63,324 nt of DNA from Phil1 sp963643205. GTDB taxonomy: Bacteria > Bacillota > Clostridia > Christensenellales > CAG-138. Each line of letters starts with the position of its first letter. The first letter of the stretch is position 1. The position numbers and the translations under genes were made by a program. The notes under the pieces are model-generated. The model had not been told where the DNA came from. It ran no database searches and saw only the letters and a program-made list of their open reading frames with translations. The stretch is from contig CAVIJJ010000005.1 of the NCBI GenBank assembly GCA_963643205.1, forward strand, positions 1-63,324. Reading direction: 5' to 3'. Below are positions 1 through 8,152 of this stretch, piece after piece.

Positions 1-715
1 ATTTATTGCCGCTATGGACGGGAACGTGCTTGATAAGCCGGAAAGCACCACGCAGCAGGAGAACAGCGCAAACCTTGGCGAAAAAAGGCTGAGCGTTATT
101 GAACAATATTCCCTTAAAGAAAATGAGTTTGTTTGCCTTAAGGAAGGCAAAACAAGGGTTAATTTCTTCTTTGGCGGTAAGATGGATTCCGCGGCGGCGA
201 TAACGGCCGCACTGCCGGCAGTTGTAATTCCCGAAGAGATTTGCGGCTATAAGCTTGATGAGTTCACGGCGCTGTCCGGCTGGATGAAAACAGGCGCAGC
301 CTCAGCCACCGTTTTCGGCACGGATTATGTTTTGGACGGCGCAAGATTCAGCGCGGATTTGTTCGAACCGGGCAAGGTGTATTCAATAGAGGATCTCAGA
401 GCGGGAGGCGCGCTTTCACTTAGCTTTGATGTTAGCTATGCCTCCGATTCGGGCGGCATGGTACTCAATGTGATAGCCAGAAAGGGGACGGAGGCGCAGG
501 GAACCCCCGCCGAAACGGACGCGGGTACGATGCTTGGGGATGAAACGTTCAGCGGCATAAACCTGCTTGTTGACGGAGATGCTTGCCTCGGCGCGGAGTA
601 TTATCCTGCCGATGCGAGCGCGCTGATTATGTTTGAAACCGATATTCCGCTTGAAAGCTTGGCTGAGATACTTAAAGCGCTTGACATAAAGGGCATTGTT
701 GAGGGGCTTAAATAA
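1..715 (+). CDS. Hypothetical protein, 5' end outside window
   Basis: The reading frame is open from the left edge (codons before the first ATG at 14 are also open), so this is the C-terminal part of a gene that probably starts upstream. At least 233 residues are visible, hydrophilic, with no clear membrane segment. The part from about residue 60 reads like alternating beta strands (short hydrophobic stretches separated by Gly/Asp/Ser turns), which could fit an extracytoplasmic or cohesin-like beta sandwich, but I do not recognise a family. A strong hairpin terminator follows 22 bases after the stop. Confidence 0.6.
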   Translation, partial: FIAAMDGNVLDKPESTTQQENSANLGEKRLSVIEQYSLKENEFVCLKEGKTRVNFFFGGKMDSAAAITAALPAVVIPEEICGYKLDEFTALSGWMKTGAASATVFGTDYVLDGARFSADLFEPGKVYSIEDLRAGGALSLSFDVSYASDSGGMVLNVIARKGTEAQGTPAETDAGTMLGDETFSGINLLVDGDACLGAEYYPADASALIMFETDIPLESLAEILKALDIKGIVEGLK

Positions 716-736
716 AGCACTTTAGGGCAAATGAAA

Positions 737-771
737 GCCCCCGGAGTTTTCTCCGGGGGCTGATTGTTTTT
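737..771. terminator. Intrinsic terminator, probably bidirectional
   Basis: A perfect 10-bp G+C-rich stem (737-746 with 751-760) with a 4-base loop is followed by a T-rich tract. It lies between two convergent genes and can end both. Confidence 0.85.
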
Positions 772-791
772 CAGCTGTTACAGCTTAGTCT

Positions 792-1550
792 TTACAGCGC
801 GCACCAGCCGCCGTCAACGGGAAGAATAGCGCCGTTTACATAGGAGGATTCATCGCTTGCGAGGAACAGCGCGGCCGCGGCAATCTGCTCGGGTTCGCCG
901 GGCTTGGGGGAGCAGGAAAGAACGTTCTTAACCCTGCCGTAGCCTGCCATGTTGGGCATGCCCATGGAGTTGGAAATTTCCGTGTTTATGCCGCCCGGGG
1001 CGATCGCATTGCAGCGAATATTGTCGTTTTGATACATAAATGATGTGTTGCGGGTGATGGAGTTCATCGCCGCCTTGGAAGCGCAGTATATAACGCCGGC
1101 GCAGGAATGGGAGCCGCCCATGGAGGTAACGTTTATAATATTGCCGGGGCGCTGAGCCGCCTTAAAATAGTTAACGGCCTTGCGAATGGCGGTCATGGGG
1201 CCATAAACATTTATGCGCATAACCTGCTCGTATTTTTCGTCCGTAGCATCGCCTATGGGGGACATATCGTCCATTACGCCCGCGTTATTGACAAGCACAT
1301 CCAGCGCGCCGAAAGTTTCCACGGCAAAGTCGATCATGCCCTCGTTAACCTCGCGGCTGCCTATGTCGCCAACGTATACGGCTACCTTGCCGGGCTCGTT
1401 CTTAAGCTCTTCGGCAAGCGCCTCCAGGCGTTCACGCCGCCTGGCTACGGCAACAACATTCGCGCCCTCGCGCACAAAGCGCTCAACAATCGCGCGGCCC
1501 ATGCCGGAGGAAGCGCCGGTTACGACAACAACCTTGTTTTCCATTTTCAT
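792..1550 (-). CDS. SDR family NAD(P)-dependent oxidoreductase
   Basis: Classical short-chain dehydrogenase of 252 residues, the normal length. The Rossmann motif TGxxxGxG is at residues 11-18, NNAG at 88-91, the catalytic Ser near 143 and YxxxK at 155-159. C-terminal PVDGG(W) is typical of 3-oxoacyl-ACP reductase/glucose dehydrogenase-like SDRs, so it reduces or oxidises an alcohol/ketone in the cytosol; substrate unknown. The longer frame runs to 1652, but the ATG at 1550 has an AGAAAGGA ribosome site and begins the beta strand of the fold, so I start there. It is divergent from a TetR regulator with a shared palindromic region, which suggests that regulator controls it. Confidence 0.9.
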   Translation of the reverse strand: MKMENKVVVVTGASSGMGRAIVERFVREGANVVAVARRRERLEALAEELKNEPGKVAVYVGDIGSREVNEGMIDFAVETFGALDVLVNNAGVMDDMSPIGDATDEKYEQVMRINVYGPMTAIRKAVNYFKAAQRPGNIINVTSMGGSHSCAGVIYCASKAAMNSITRNTSFMYQNDNIRCNAIAPGGINTEISNSMGMPNMAGYGRVKNVLSCSPKPGEPEQIAAAALFLASDESSYVNGAILPVDGGWCAL

Positions 1551-1616
1551 AGCGGTTCTATCCTTTCTGTATTCGATTTCCTTGCAATCAGATGGGAAAT
1601 TCGATATATTATTATT

Positions 1617-1686
1617 GTTACAACTGTAACGTATCTCGGGACGGCCTGTCAATGCTGATTGTTACGATTTGTATCAAAGTTGTAAC
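1617..1686. promoter_or_regulatory. Probable TetR operator region between SDR and tetR genes
   Basis: A perfect inverted repeat GTTACA-N2-TGTAAC is at 1617-1630. A second cluster of the same half sites (GTTAC at 1661-1665, GTATC at 1671-1675, GTAAC at 1682-1686) lies just upstream of the regulator start. The repeats sit between divergent genes, the usual place for TetR-family autoregulatory operators. Confidence 0.6.
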
Positions 1687-1711
1687 GCATTTCGAAAATA
1701 AAGGGGAAAAT

Positions 1712-2212
1712 ATGGATAAGGACGAAAAAACGGAGCGCGACAATCTGCGGATGCGTACCGCTATGATGACGCTTTTAACGCGCGAGCCCTTTGAAAAGAT
1801 TACGGTGACGGAGTTTTGCAGGGAGGCGAATATATCCCGCATGACGTTCTATCGCCGCTATGATTCGCTTAAGCAGCTTTTATCGGAGGTTGCGCTAACG
1901 TATGTTGAGTGGCTGAGGCAGAACATTGACGAGTCGCAGCGGCGGGATCCTTACAGCTATTATGTTTCGCTGTTTCAAAAAATACGGGATAACGCCGAAA
2001 CTGTTTTGATGCTGTATTCAGCGAATGTTTTCGAGTTTCTTTTTCGCCAGGATGACCGCATATCTTATTTATCCTATGAAAATTTCGCTTATAACGGCGC
2101 TATACATTCCGTAGCCTATGCCTGGCTTCGCGCCGGCATGCCGCAATCGCCCGAGGAAATGGCTAAAATATGCCTGAAAATAACCGGAAAGCGGCAGGTG
2201 TTTATGTTTTGA
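1712..2212 (+). CDS. TetR/AcrR family transcriptional regulator
   Basis: 166 residues. The N-terminal helix-turn-helix covers about residues 10-55, with the typical TetR run (ITVTEFCREANISRMTFYRRY) spanning recognition helix residues; the rest is a short all-helical ligand domain, at the short end for the family. An upstream in-frame extension to 1592 exists, but the ATG at 1712 has an AAAGGGGA ribosome site and is preceded by operator-like repeats. It probably represses itself and the divergent SDR gene. The ligand cannot be told. Confidence 0.85.
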   Translation: MDKDEKTERDNLRMRTAMMTLLTREPFEKITVTEFCREANISRMTFYRRYDSLKQLLSEVALTYVEWLRQNIDESQRRDPYSYYVSLFQKIRDNAETVLMLYSANVFEFLFRQDDRISYLSYENFAYNGAIHSVAYAWLRAGMPQSPEEMAKICLKITGKRQVFMF

Positions 2213-2229
2213 GCGTATAAGCGCCGCGC

Positions 2230-2257
2230 TTGCAAAATACTTCTGTTGTGGTAAAAT
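2230..2257 (+). promoter_or_regulatory. Sigma-A promoter for ABC transporter
   Basis: TTGCAA (2230-2235), 16-bp spacer, TAAAAT (2252-2257), about 45 bases upstream of the transporter start. Confidence 0.45.
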
Positions 2258-2303
2258 CATATCGCATTTATTCTGTATGAATTGAAAGGAAGGATAGTCC
2301 CGA

Positions 2304-4037
2304 ATGAAAATGATAAAGCGGTTTATCAGCTATTATAAGCCGCATATACGCCTTTTCGCGCTGGATACTGGCTGCTCGCTGCTGGTTGCGGTGTGCGATC
2401 TGTTTTATCCAATGATAGCAAAAAACATTACAAACGTTTATGTGCCCAACAAGCAGCTTAATCTGCTTATTGTCTGGGCCTGCGTGCTGCTCGGCATTTA
2501 TCTTGTAAAGGCCGCTATGAACTACATTGTGCAGTACTGGGGCCACGTTGTGGGCGTAAGAATTCAGGGCGATATGAGGCGCGATCTTTTTCGCCATCTT
2601 CAAAAGCTGCCCTTCTCGTTTTTTGACGAAAACAAAACCGGCACGATTATGAGCCGCATAGTGAACGACCTTTTTGAAGTGTCCGAGCTTTCTCACCACG
2701 GCCCGGAGGACGCGCTTATTTCGTTTATAACGCTTATAGGCTCGTTTATAATGCTTATGAGCATAAATACATACCTTGCGCTTATAGTGTTCGCCATGGT
2801 GCCCATTATGGTGGTTTTTGCCATAAACAAGCGCCGCGCCATGAACGCCGCATTTAAGGAATCAAGGGCGCAGATAGCGGAGGTTAACGCGACCGTTGAA
2901 ACGGCCATAGCCGGCATGAGGGTTTCCCGCTCGTATACCGCGGCGGAGCATGAAAACAAAAAGTTCGGCGTGGCGAACGAGGGCTTCAAAAAGGCCAGAA
3001 ACATTGCCCTTCGCGCGATGGCGGCATTCGGCAGCGGCATAAACTTTTTTAACGATATGCTTTACCTGCTTGTGCTTACCGCGGGCGGACTGTTTTTCTA
3101 TTATGAAAAAATAGACTCGGGAGACTTTGTGGCGTTCCTGCTTTATGTTTCAATATTCATGAAGCCCATAAACAGGCTTGTCAATCTTTTTGAGCAGCTG
3201 CAGGACGGCATGACCGGCTTCCAAAGGTTTGTAGAGATTATGGACGTGCCGGAGGAGGTTGACAACGGCAAGCTTTCCCCGGGCAAGCTTGAGGGCAACA
3301 TAGTGTTTGACGATGTTTCCTTCCGCTATGAAAACAGCGATTCCGCGGACGCGGAGGAAAAGGTTATATCCCACCTTTCAATGAATATACAAAAGGGCAG
3401 AACCGTCGCGCTGGTGGGGCCGTCCGGCGGCGGCAAAACAACGCTTTGCAACCTTATTCCCCGCTTTTACGAAATAGACTCCGGCTCCATCACTATAGAC
3501 GGCATGGACATTCGCGACATGACCCGCTATTCATTAAGGAAAAACATAGGCATTGTTCAGCAGGATGTTTTCCTTTTCAACGGCACCATACGCGAGAATA
3601 TAGCCTACGGCGATCTTGACGCGAGCGATGAGCAGATTGTTGAGGCCGCAAAAAAGGCGAACATACACGACTATATTATGACCCTTGAAAAGGGCTACGA
3701 TACAAACGTTGGCGAGCGCGGCGTTAAACTTTCCGGCGGGCAGAAGCAGCGCATATCAATAGCGCGCGTGTTCCTTAAAAACCCGAGCATACTTATTCTG
3801 GACGAGGCCACAAGCGCGCTTGATAACGCGACCGAAATGCTTATTCAGCAGTCCTTGTCGGAGCTTGCGAAGGGAAGAACCTGCATAATAGTGGCGCACA
3901 GGCTTTCCACCATAAAGAACGCGGACGAGATAATAGTGCTTACCAAGGACGGCATAGAGGAGCGCGGCACACACGATGAGCTTATGAAGCTTGATAAAAT
4001 GTATGCCGGCCTTTACAGATACCAGTTCCGCGAATAA
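2304..4037 (+). CDS. ABC transporter ATP-binding protein/permease (exporter half-transporter)
   Basis: 577 residues, the usual length for an MsbA/LmrA-type half-transporter. Residues 1-310 hold a six-helix ABC membrane domain; the nucleotide-binding domain follows with Walker A (GPSGGGKT), a Q-loop, the signature LSGGQ, Walker B (ILILDEATSALD) and the H-loop (AHRLS). It should work as a homodimer, or as a heterodimer with a partner not seen here, exporting lipid, drug or peptide from the inner membrane. The start has a GGAAGGA-type ribosome site. It follows the tetR gene on the same strand but has its own promoter-like sequence. Confidence 0.92.
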   Translation: MKMIKRFISYYKPHIRLFALDTGCSLLVAVCDLFYPMIAKNITNVYVPNKQLNLLIVWACVLLGIYLVKAAMNYIVQYWGHVVGVRIQGDMRRDLFRHLQKLPFSFFDENKTGTIMSRIVNDLFEVSELSHHGPEDALISFITLIGSFIMLMSINTYLALIVFAMVPIMVVFAINKRRAMNAAFKESRAQIAEVNATVETAIAGMRVSRSYTAAEHENKKFGVANEGFKKARNIALRAMAAFGSGINFFNDMLYLLVLTAGGLFFYYEKIDSGDFVAFLLYVSIFMKPINRLVNLFEQLQDGMTGFQRFVEIMDVPEEVDNGKLSPGKLEGNIVFDDVSFRYENSDSADAEEKVISHLSMNIQKGRTVALVGPSGGGKTTLCNLIPRFYEIDSGSITIDGMDIRDMTRYSLRKNIGIVQQDVFLFNGTIRENIAYGDLDASDEQIVEAAKKANIHDYIMTLEKGYDTNVGERGVKLSGGQKQRISIARVFLKNPSILILDEATSALDNATEMLIQQSLSELAKGRTCIIVAHRLSTIKNADEIIVLTKDGIEERGTHDELMKLDKMYAGLYRYQFRE

Positions 4038-4053
4038 CAAAAACACAGATACT

Positions 4054-4082
4054 AAAAAGGAGTGGCGATAAGCCACTCCTTT
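4054..4082. terminator. Bidirectional intrinsic terminator
   Basis: A 9-bp perfect stem (4058-4066 with 4072-4080), with an A-run on its left that becomes the T-run for the minus-strand symporter and a short T-tract on the right. It separates the convergent ABC and symporter genes. Confidence 0.8.
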
Positions 4083-4095
4083 ACTGTACGCTTTT

Positions 4096-5661
4096 TTACT
4101 CGGCTACATTTCCGGCCTTAACCCTTTCAAACTCATCCTGAATTTCCTTGCTGGGTTCCTTTGTAAGCAGGGAAACCACAACTATGAATATGCAGGAAAC
4201 TATGAACGCGGGCAGCAGCTCGTATATTCCGAACAGTCCGCCAAGGGGCTTTATGAACAGCTTCCATATAAACACCATACCGGCGCCGGAGAGCATACCG
4301 GCTATGGCACCCGCGCGGGTCATGCGCTTCCAGAACAGGCTGAAGAGCACCAGCGGGCCGAATGTTGCGCCGAAGCCCGCCCAGGCGAAGGAAACTATTG
4401 TGAATATAACGCTGTTTTCATCAAGCGCTATAACGATAGCGATTGCGGTTATAACGAGCAGCATAACGCGGGTAAGGGTCATAACCTGCTTGTCCGTGGC
4501 ATCCTTTTTGAATATGCCCTGGTAGGCGTTCTTGGCGAACGCGGAGGCCGCTATAAGCAGATAAGAGTCCGAAGAGCTTATGGTCGCCGCCAGTATGCCC
4601 GCCATGGCAAGGCCCGCAAGGGCGGAGGGCAGCAGCGAACGGGAAAGCAGAACGAATACGTTTTCCGCCTCGGAAGCGGTGGTAAGGGCGGTGGGGTAGA
4701 GCGCGCGGCCCACAACGCCTATGGTTATGGCGGCGGCAAGGGATATAACAACCCATATCATGGCAACCCTGCGCGCGCGCTTAAGCTCATCCTCGCGGCG
4801 AATGGCCATAAAGCGGAGCAGTACCTGCGGCATACCGAAGTAACCGAGACCCCAGGCAAGCATGCTGGCAACGTTCAGCGCGCCGTAGTCCTGCCTTTCA
4901 CCGAAAAGGGGAACGCCGTTTGAAACAACCTGCACGCCGTCCTCGGTTATGGGGTTGCCCAGACCGAAGAACTCAAGGAAGCCGGGGAAGTCCTTTACGT
5001 TTTCAAATACCTTTTCAAGGCCGCCCGCGCTTATAACGCCAAGCGTAAGCACCGCCACAAGCACAACCACCATTACCATGGCCTGCATAAAGTCGGACGC
5101 GCTTTCCGCAAGGAAGCCGCCGAGCAGCGTGTATATAAGCACGAATACCGCGCCCACGAGCATCATTGTAATATAGGGTGCCCCGAACAGGGTGGAGAAA
5201 AGCTTGCCGCAGGTAACAAGGCAGCTTGCCGCGTATACGGTGAAGAATATCAGTATGAACGCCGCGGAAATGCCCAGTATAACCTTTTTGTTCTCACGGA
5301 AGCGGTTAGAGAAAAACTCAGGCAGGGTTATGGCGTTGCCGGCGGCTATGGTGTATCTCCTGAGCCGCTTTGAGACTATAAGCCAGTTTATATAGGTACC
5401 TATGGCAAGGCCGGCCGCCGTCCAGAACGCGTCCGCAAGTCCGCACCAGTAGGCAACGCCGGGCAGACCCATGAGCAGCCAGCCGCTCATGTCCGAAGCC
5501 TCCGCGCTCATCGCGCTGACCCAGGGGCCAAGGCTCCTGCCGCCCAGGTAAAACTTTTCACTGTTCGTGTTCGCACGGCGGGCGAAGAATATGCCTATGC
5601 CTATTACGGCCGCCATGTAAATCACCATCACTATCAATATTTCAAGTGATCCCTGTTCCAT
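4096..5661 (-). CDS. putP: Sodium:solute symporter (SSS family), proline-permease-like
   Basis: 521 residues, close to the family length of about 500, with 12-13 hydrophobic segments. The N-terminal region with YLGGRSLGPW and the stretch AEASDMSGWLLMG match the Na+/proline symporter signature region (Ser and Asp near Na+ sites). It should import proline or a related solute with Na+. Start at 5661 is set by a GGAGG site; an 8-codon upstream extension lacks one. It is divergent from a LysR regulator with matching operator-like boxes next to each gene. The substrate is inferred from family resemblance only. Confidence 0.87.
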   Translation of the reverse strand: MEQGSLEILIVMVIYMAAVIGIGIFFARRANTNSEKFYLGGRSLGPWVSAMSAEASDMSGWLLMGLPGVAYWCGLADAFWTAAGLAIGTYINWLIVSKRLRRYTIAAGNAITLPEFFSNRFRENKKVILGISAAFILIFFTVYAASCLVTCGKLFSTLFGAPYITMMLVGAVFVLIYTLLGGFLAESASDFMQAMVMVVVLVAVLTLGVISAGGLEKVFENVKDFPGFLEFFGLGNPITEDGVQVVSNGVPLFGERQDYGALNVASMLAWGLGYFGMPQVLLRFMAIRREDELKRARRVAMIWVVISLAAAITIGVVGRALYPTALTTASEAENVFVLLSRSLLPSALAGLAMAGILAATISSSDSYLLIAASAFAKNAYQGIFKKDATDKQVMTLTRVMLLVITAIAIVIALDENSVIFTIVSFAWAGFGATFGPLVLFSLFWKRMTRAGAIAGMLSGAGMVFIWKLFIKPLGGLFGIYELLPAFIVSCIFIVVVSLLTKEPSKEIQDEFERVKAGNVAE

Positions 5662-5683
5662 AGTATGTCCTCCATATCGTAAC

Positions 5684-5698
5684 ATGAATTTTATTCAT
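5684..5698. promoter_or_regulatory. LysR-type box 1 (symporter side)
   Basis: Palindrome ATGAA-N5-TTCAT next to a TATAAT (minus strand, 5701-5706) of the symporter promoter region. It has the same half sites and spacing as the box at 5840-5854. Confidence 0.55.
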
Positions 5699-5730
5699 GT
5701 ATTATACCATCTTTCGCTTGGTACCGGCGT

Positions 5731-5759
5731 ATTATAGCCACTGTACAGAAAAATAGCAA
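5731..5759 (-). promoter_or_regulatory. Sigma-A promoter for symporter gene
   Basis: On the minus strand TTGCTA (5759-5754), 17-bp spacer, TATAAT (5736-5731). A second TATAAT at 5706-5701 could give a closer start. Confidence 0.5.
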
Positions 5760-5792
5760 GCATAAATTATTGTTAATTTTGGCCTTAACGGC

Positions 5793-5821
5793 TTGCAAAA
5801 ACGCAAAAAATGCCGTATTAT
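5793..5821 (+). promoter_or_regulatory. Sigma-A promoter for lysR-type gene
   Basis: TTGCAA (5793-5798), 17-bp spacer, TATTAT (5816-5821). The predicted transcript start lies just before the box at 5840. Confidence 0.5.
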
Positions 5822-5839
5822 ATAGTAAAACGAGGTTAG

Positions 5840-5854
5840 ATGAAATATATTCAT
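5840..5854. promoter_or_regulatory. LysR-type box 2 (regulator side)
   Basis: ATGAA-N5-TTCAT palindrome in the early leader of the regulator, identical in half sites to the symporter-side box. The position suits autorepression. Confidence 0.55.
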
Positions 5855-5870
5855 TTATTAGGAGATCGGC

Positions 5871-6752
5871 ATGAACGACACCAAATATACCATGTTTGTT
5901 AAGGCGGTGGAGAAAAAAAGCCTGGCTTTGGCGGCGCAGGAGCTTTGCTGCACGCCGAGCGCGGTAAGCCACGGCATAAGCGCGCTTGAGAGCGAGCTTG
6001 GAATAAAGCTTATGAAGCGAAGCCGCGGCGGGGTTGAGCTTACGCCGGAGGGGGAGCACGTGATAGACGCGGCAAAGGACGTGCTTGCGGCCATGGAAAG
6101 GGTGAAGGTTGCGGCGGACGAGGCAAGGCAGGGCCTTGGCAGAATTGTTCGCATAGGGGCCTTTACAAGCGTTGCCGTGCACTGGCTGCCGGGCATGATA
6201 AAAAGCTTTGAGGAGGTTTGTCCGCAGGCGCAGTTTAAGCTTCTGAACGGCGATTATCACGATATAAACACATGGCTTGAGCAGGGCAGCATAGATATAG
6301 GCTTTGTAACAATGCCCGATTATCCCAAAAACTGCCGGGCGGTGGAGCTTAAAACGGAGCGGCTTCTGGCGGTTCTGCCAAAGGAGCATCCGCTTGCGGG
6401 GCTTGAAAGCTTTCCCGTTGCGGCGGTTGAGAACGAAAGCTTTATTTCAATAATGGAAAACAGCGCGAACGACGCGCGAAGGGCGCTTGACATGGCGGGC
6501 GTTTCGGCGCACGTTAAATATACCACCAAGGATGACTATGCCGTTATAGCCATGGTCGAGCAGGGGCTCGGCATAAGCATAATGCCGGAGCTTCTTTTAA
6601 GCGGCCTTACGCACCACGTTAAGCTTATGCCGCTTGATAACGGGGCAAGCCGCATAATAGGCGCCGCCGTTCCGGCCAAAAACAGCGACAACGCCACGGC
6701 GGAAAAGTTCATTACGCACATGCAGAGCTGGCTTAAGAAAAGATACAGCTGA
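5871..6752 (+). CDS. LysR family transcriptional regulator
   Basis: 293 residues, the normal LysR length. The N-terminal winged helix-turn-helix (about residues 1-60, with AVSHGISALESELGIKLMKR) is followed by the two-lobed substrate-binding domain. The start has a GGAG site. It is divergent from the SSS symporter, and each gene has an ATGAA-N5-TTCAT palindrome, so it probably controls the symporter and itself in response to the imported solute. The effector is unknown. Confidence 0.92.
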   Translation: MNDTKYTMFVKAVEKKSLALAAQELCCTPSAVSHGISALESELGIKLMKRSRGGVELTPEGEHVIDAAKDVLAAMERVKVAADEARQGLGRIVRIGAFTSVAVHWLPGMIKSFEEVCPQAQFKLLNGDYHDINTWLEQGSIDIGFVTMPDYPKNCRAVELKTERLLAVLPKEHPLAGLESFPVAAVENESFISIMENSANDARRALDMAGVSAHVKYTTKDDYAVIAMVEQGLGISIMPELLLSGLTHHVKLMPLDNGASRIIGAAVPAKNSDNATAEKFITHMQSWLKKRYS

Positions 6753-6759
6753 TTTAACG

Positions 6760-6798
6760 GGCGCGGAAAAATATCGTTTACAAACGCCGCGCCTTTTT
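6760..6798 (+). terminator. Intrinsic terminator after lysR-type gene, overlapping next promoter
   Basis: Seven-bp perfect stem (6760-6766 with 6787-6793) and a T5 tract. The -35 element of the following promoter lies in its loop. Confidence 0.6.
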
Positions 6799-6806
6799 GA
6801 TATAAT
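6777..6806 (+). promoter_or_regulatory. Sigma-A promoter for the riboswitch/OadB transcript
   Basis: TTTACA (6777-6782), 18-bp spacer, TATAAT (6801-6806). Predicted start near 6813, a few bases before the riboswitch-like element. Confidence 0.65.
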
Positions 6807-6814
6807 CTTTTATC

Positions 6815-6912
6815 GACAAAGGGGAGTAACCTGCCCGCGGGCGAAAATGCGGGCGGTTTGGGCGACATCACGGTTAATTGACCCGCCCGGCCTTGATTGG
6901 TGAGACTTTTGC
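6815..6912 (+). ncRNA. Probable yybP-ykoY (Mn2+) riboswitch aptamer
   Basis: The leader carries the hallmarks I know for this class: AAAGGGGAGTA at the 5' side (6818-6828) and GGTGAGACTTT at the 3' side (6899-6909), which close a P1 helix by AAAG/CTTT pairing. Between them are two hairpins: one at about 6830-6856 (CCTGCCCGC with GCGGGCGG) and one at about 6860-6888 (GGGCG with CGCCC, inner TCA/TGA). The class senses Mn2+ and usually turns on metal exporters. Here it precedes an OadB-like gene, which is unusual. Identification is from memory of the consensus; no covariance search was run. Confidence 0.7.
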
Positions 6913-6968
6913 CGCTTATCTTCCGCAGGCGATTTCTGCGGAGGCTTGAGCGCGGCAAAGGTTTTTTT
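6906..6968 (+). terminator. Riboswitch expression platform: intrinsic terminator
   Basis: TTTGCCGC (6908-6915) pairs with GCGGCAAA (6952-6959), enclosing a second hairpin (CCGCAG with CTGCGG), then T7 at 6962-6968. The 5' arm overlaps the 3' strand of aptamer P1, so aptamer and terminator are mutually exclusive. Ligand binding should therefore prevent termination (an ON switch). Confidence 0.75.
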
Positions 6969-7027
6969 ATGCTCAAAACCGGGCATCACCGCGCTCACAA
7001 TAAATCACAACCGGAGGAAAAAACGGA

Positions 7028-8134
7028 ATGGAACAATTCATTGAGCTGTTTTCAAACGTGGCCAATTTCACGTGGCAGCAGCTGCTGATGATGGTGATAG
7101 GCTGCGTGCTTATCTATCTTGCCATCAAAAAGGACATGGAGCCTACGCTTCTTTTGCCGATGGGCTTTGGCGCGGTTCTTGTGAACCTGCCCTTTGTTAA
7201 TACGGAGGCCATAGAAACGCTGTTCAACGCGGGCATAGCGACGGAGCTTTTCCCGCTGCTGCTCTTCATAGGCATAGGCGCGATGATAGACTTTGGTCCC
7301 CTTCTTTCGAACCCCAAAATGTTCCTTTTCGGAGCGGCGGCTCAGTTCGGCATATTCTTTACCTTTATAATGGCGCGCCTTATAGGCTTTACCCTTCAGG
7401 ACGCGGGCAGCATAGCCATTATAGGCGCGGCGGACGGCCCCACCTCCATTTACCTTGCTAACTACTTTAATTCCAATTATCAGGGCCCCATAATGGTTGC
7501 GGCATATTCATACATGGCGCTTGTTCCCATTATTCAGCCGCCTGTTATAAAGCTGCTTACAACTAAGAAAGAGCGCTGCATACGCATGCCCTATAACCCC
7601 AGCGCGGTTTCCGGCACAACCCGCGTGCTCTTCCCCATATTCGTAACCATAATCGCCGGCACCATAGCGCCCAAGAGCGCGGAGCTTATAGGCTTCCTTA
7701 TGTTCGGCAACCTTATAAGGGAGTGCGGCGTGCTTGGCAGCCTTTCGGATACCGCCCAGAAGACCCTTGCCAACCTTGTTACGCTGCTCCTCGGCATATC
7801 CGTTGCCTTTAAGATGAAAGCGGAGCTTTTCGTAACGTTTGAAACGCTTGCCATAATCGCCCTCGGCCTTGTGGCGTTTGTGTTCGATACCGCGGGCGGC
7901 GTGCTGTTCGCCAAGTTCCTTAACCTGTTCCTTAAGAACAAGGTAAACCCAATGATAGGCGCGGCGGGCATTTCCGCGTTCCCCATGGCAAGCCGTGTTG
8001 TGCATAAGCTTGGCCGGGAGGAAGACAACCAGAACTTCCTGCTCATGCACGCGGCGGGCGCGAACGTGTCCGGTCAGGTAGCCAGCGTTATAGCCGGCGG
8101 CCTTATGATAACGCTTATAGAGTCCATGCTTTGA
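7028..8134 (+). CDS. Na+-transporting decarboxylase beta subunit-like protein (OadB/GcdB family)
   Basis: 368 residues with about 9-11 membrane segments, full length for the family. It keeps the GAADGPTSIY stretch that holds the essential Asp of OadB, and the late GISAFPMASRVVHKLG...NFLLMHAAGANVSGQVAS region with the Asn, Gly and Ser reported to matter for Na+ transport. In known systems this subunit couples decarboxylation of a biotin-bound carboxyl group to Na+ export. No carboxyltransferase alpha or biotin carrier is present in the window. The start has CGGAGG. It lies behind a Mn2+-type riboswitch. Confidence 0.88.
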   Translation: MEQFIELFSNVANFTWQQLLMMVIGCVLIYLAIKKDMEPTLLLPMGFGAVLVNLPFVNTEAIETLFNAGIATELFPLLLFIGIGAMIDFGPLLSNPKMFLFGAAAQFGIFFTFIMARLIGFTLQDAGSIAIIGAADGPTSIYLANYFNSNYQGPIMVAAYSYMALVPIIQPPVIKLLTTKKERCIRMPYNPSAVSGTTRVLFPIFVTIIAGTIAPKSAELIGFLMFGNLIRECGVLGSLSDTAQKTLANLVTLLLGISVAFKMKAELFVTFETLAIIALGLVAFVFDTAGGVLFAKFLNLFLKNKVNPMIGAAGISAFPMASRVVHKLGREEDNQNFLLMHAAGANVSGQVASVIAGGLMITLIESML

Positions 8135-8152
8135 TAAAGGAGGATGAAAGCT

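Noticed and set aside
6815..6968. Na+ riboswitch instead of Mn2+ type
   Set aside because: The gene would suit Na+ sensing, but the GGGGAGTA and GTGAGACTTT elements fit yybP-ykoY as I remember it; kept as an alternative to test.
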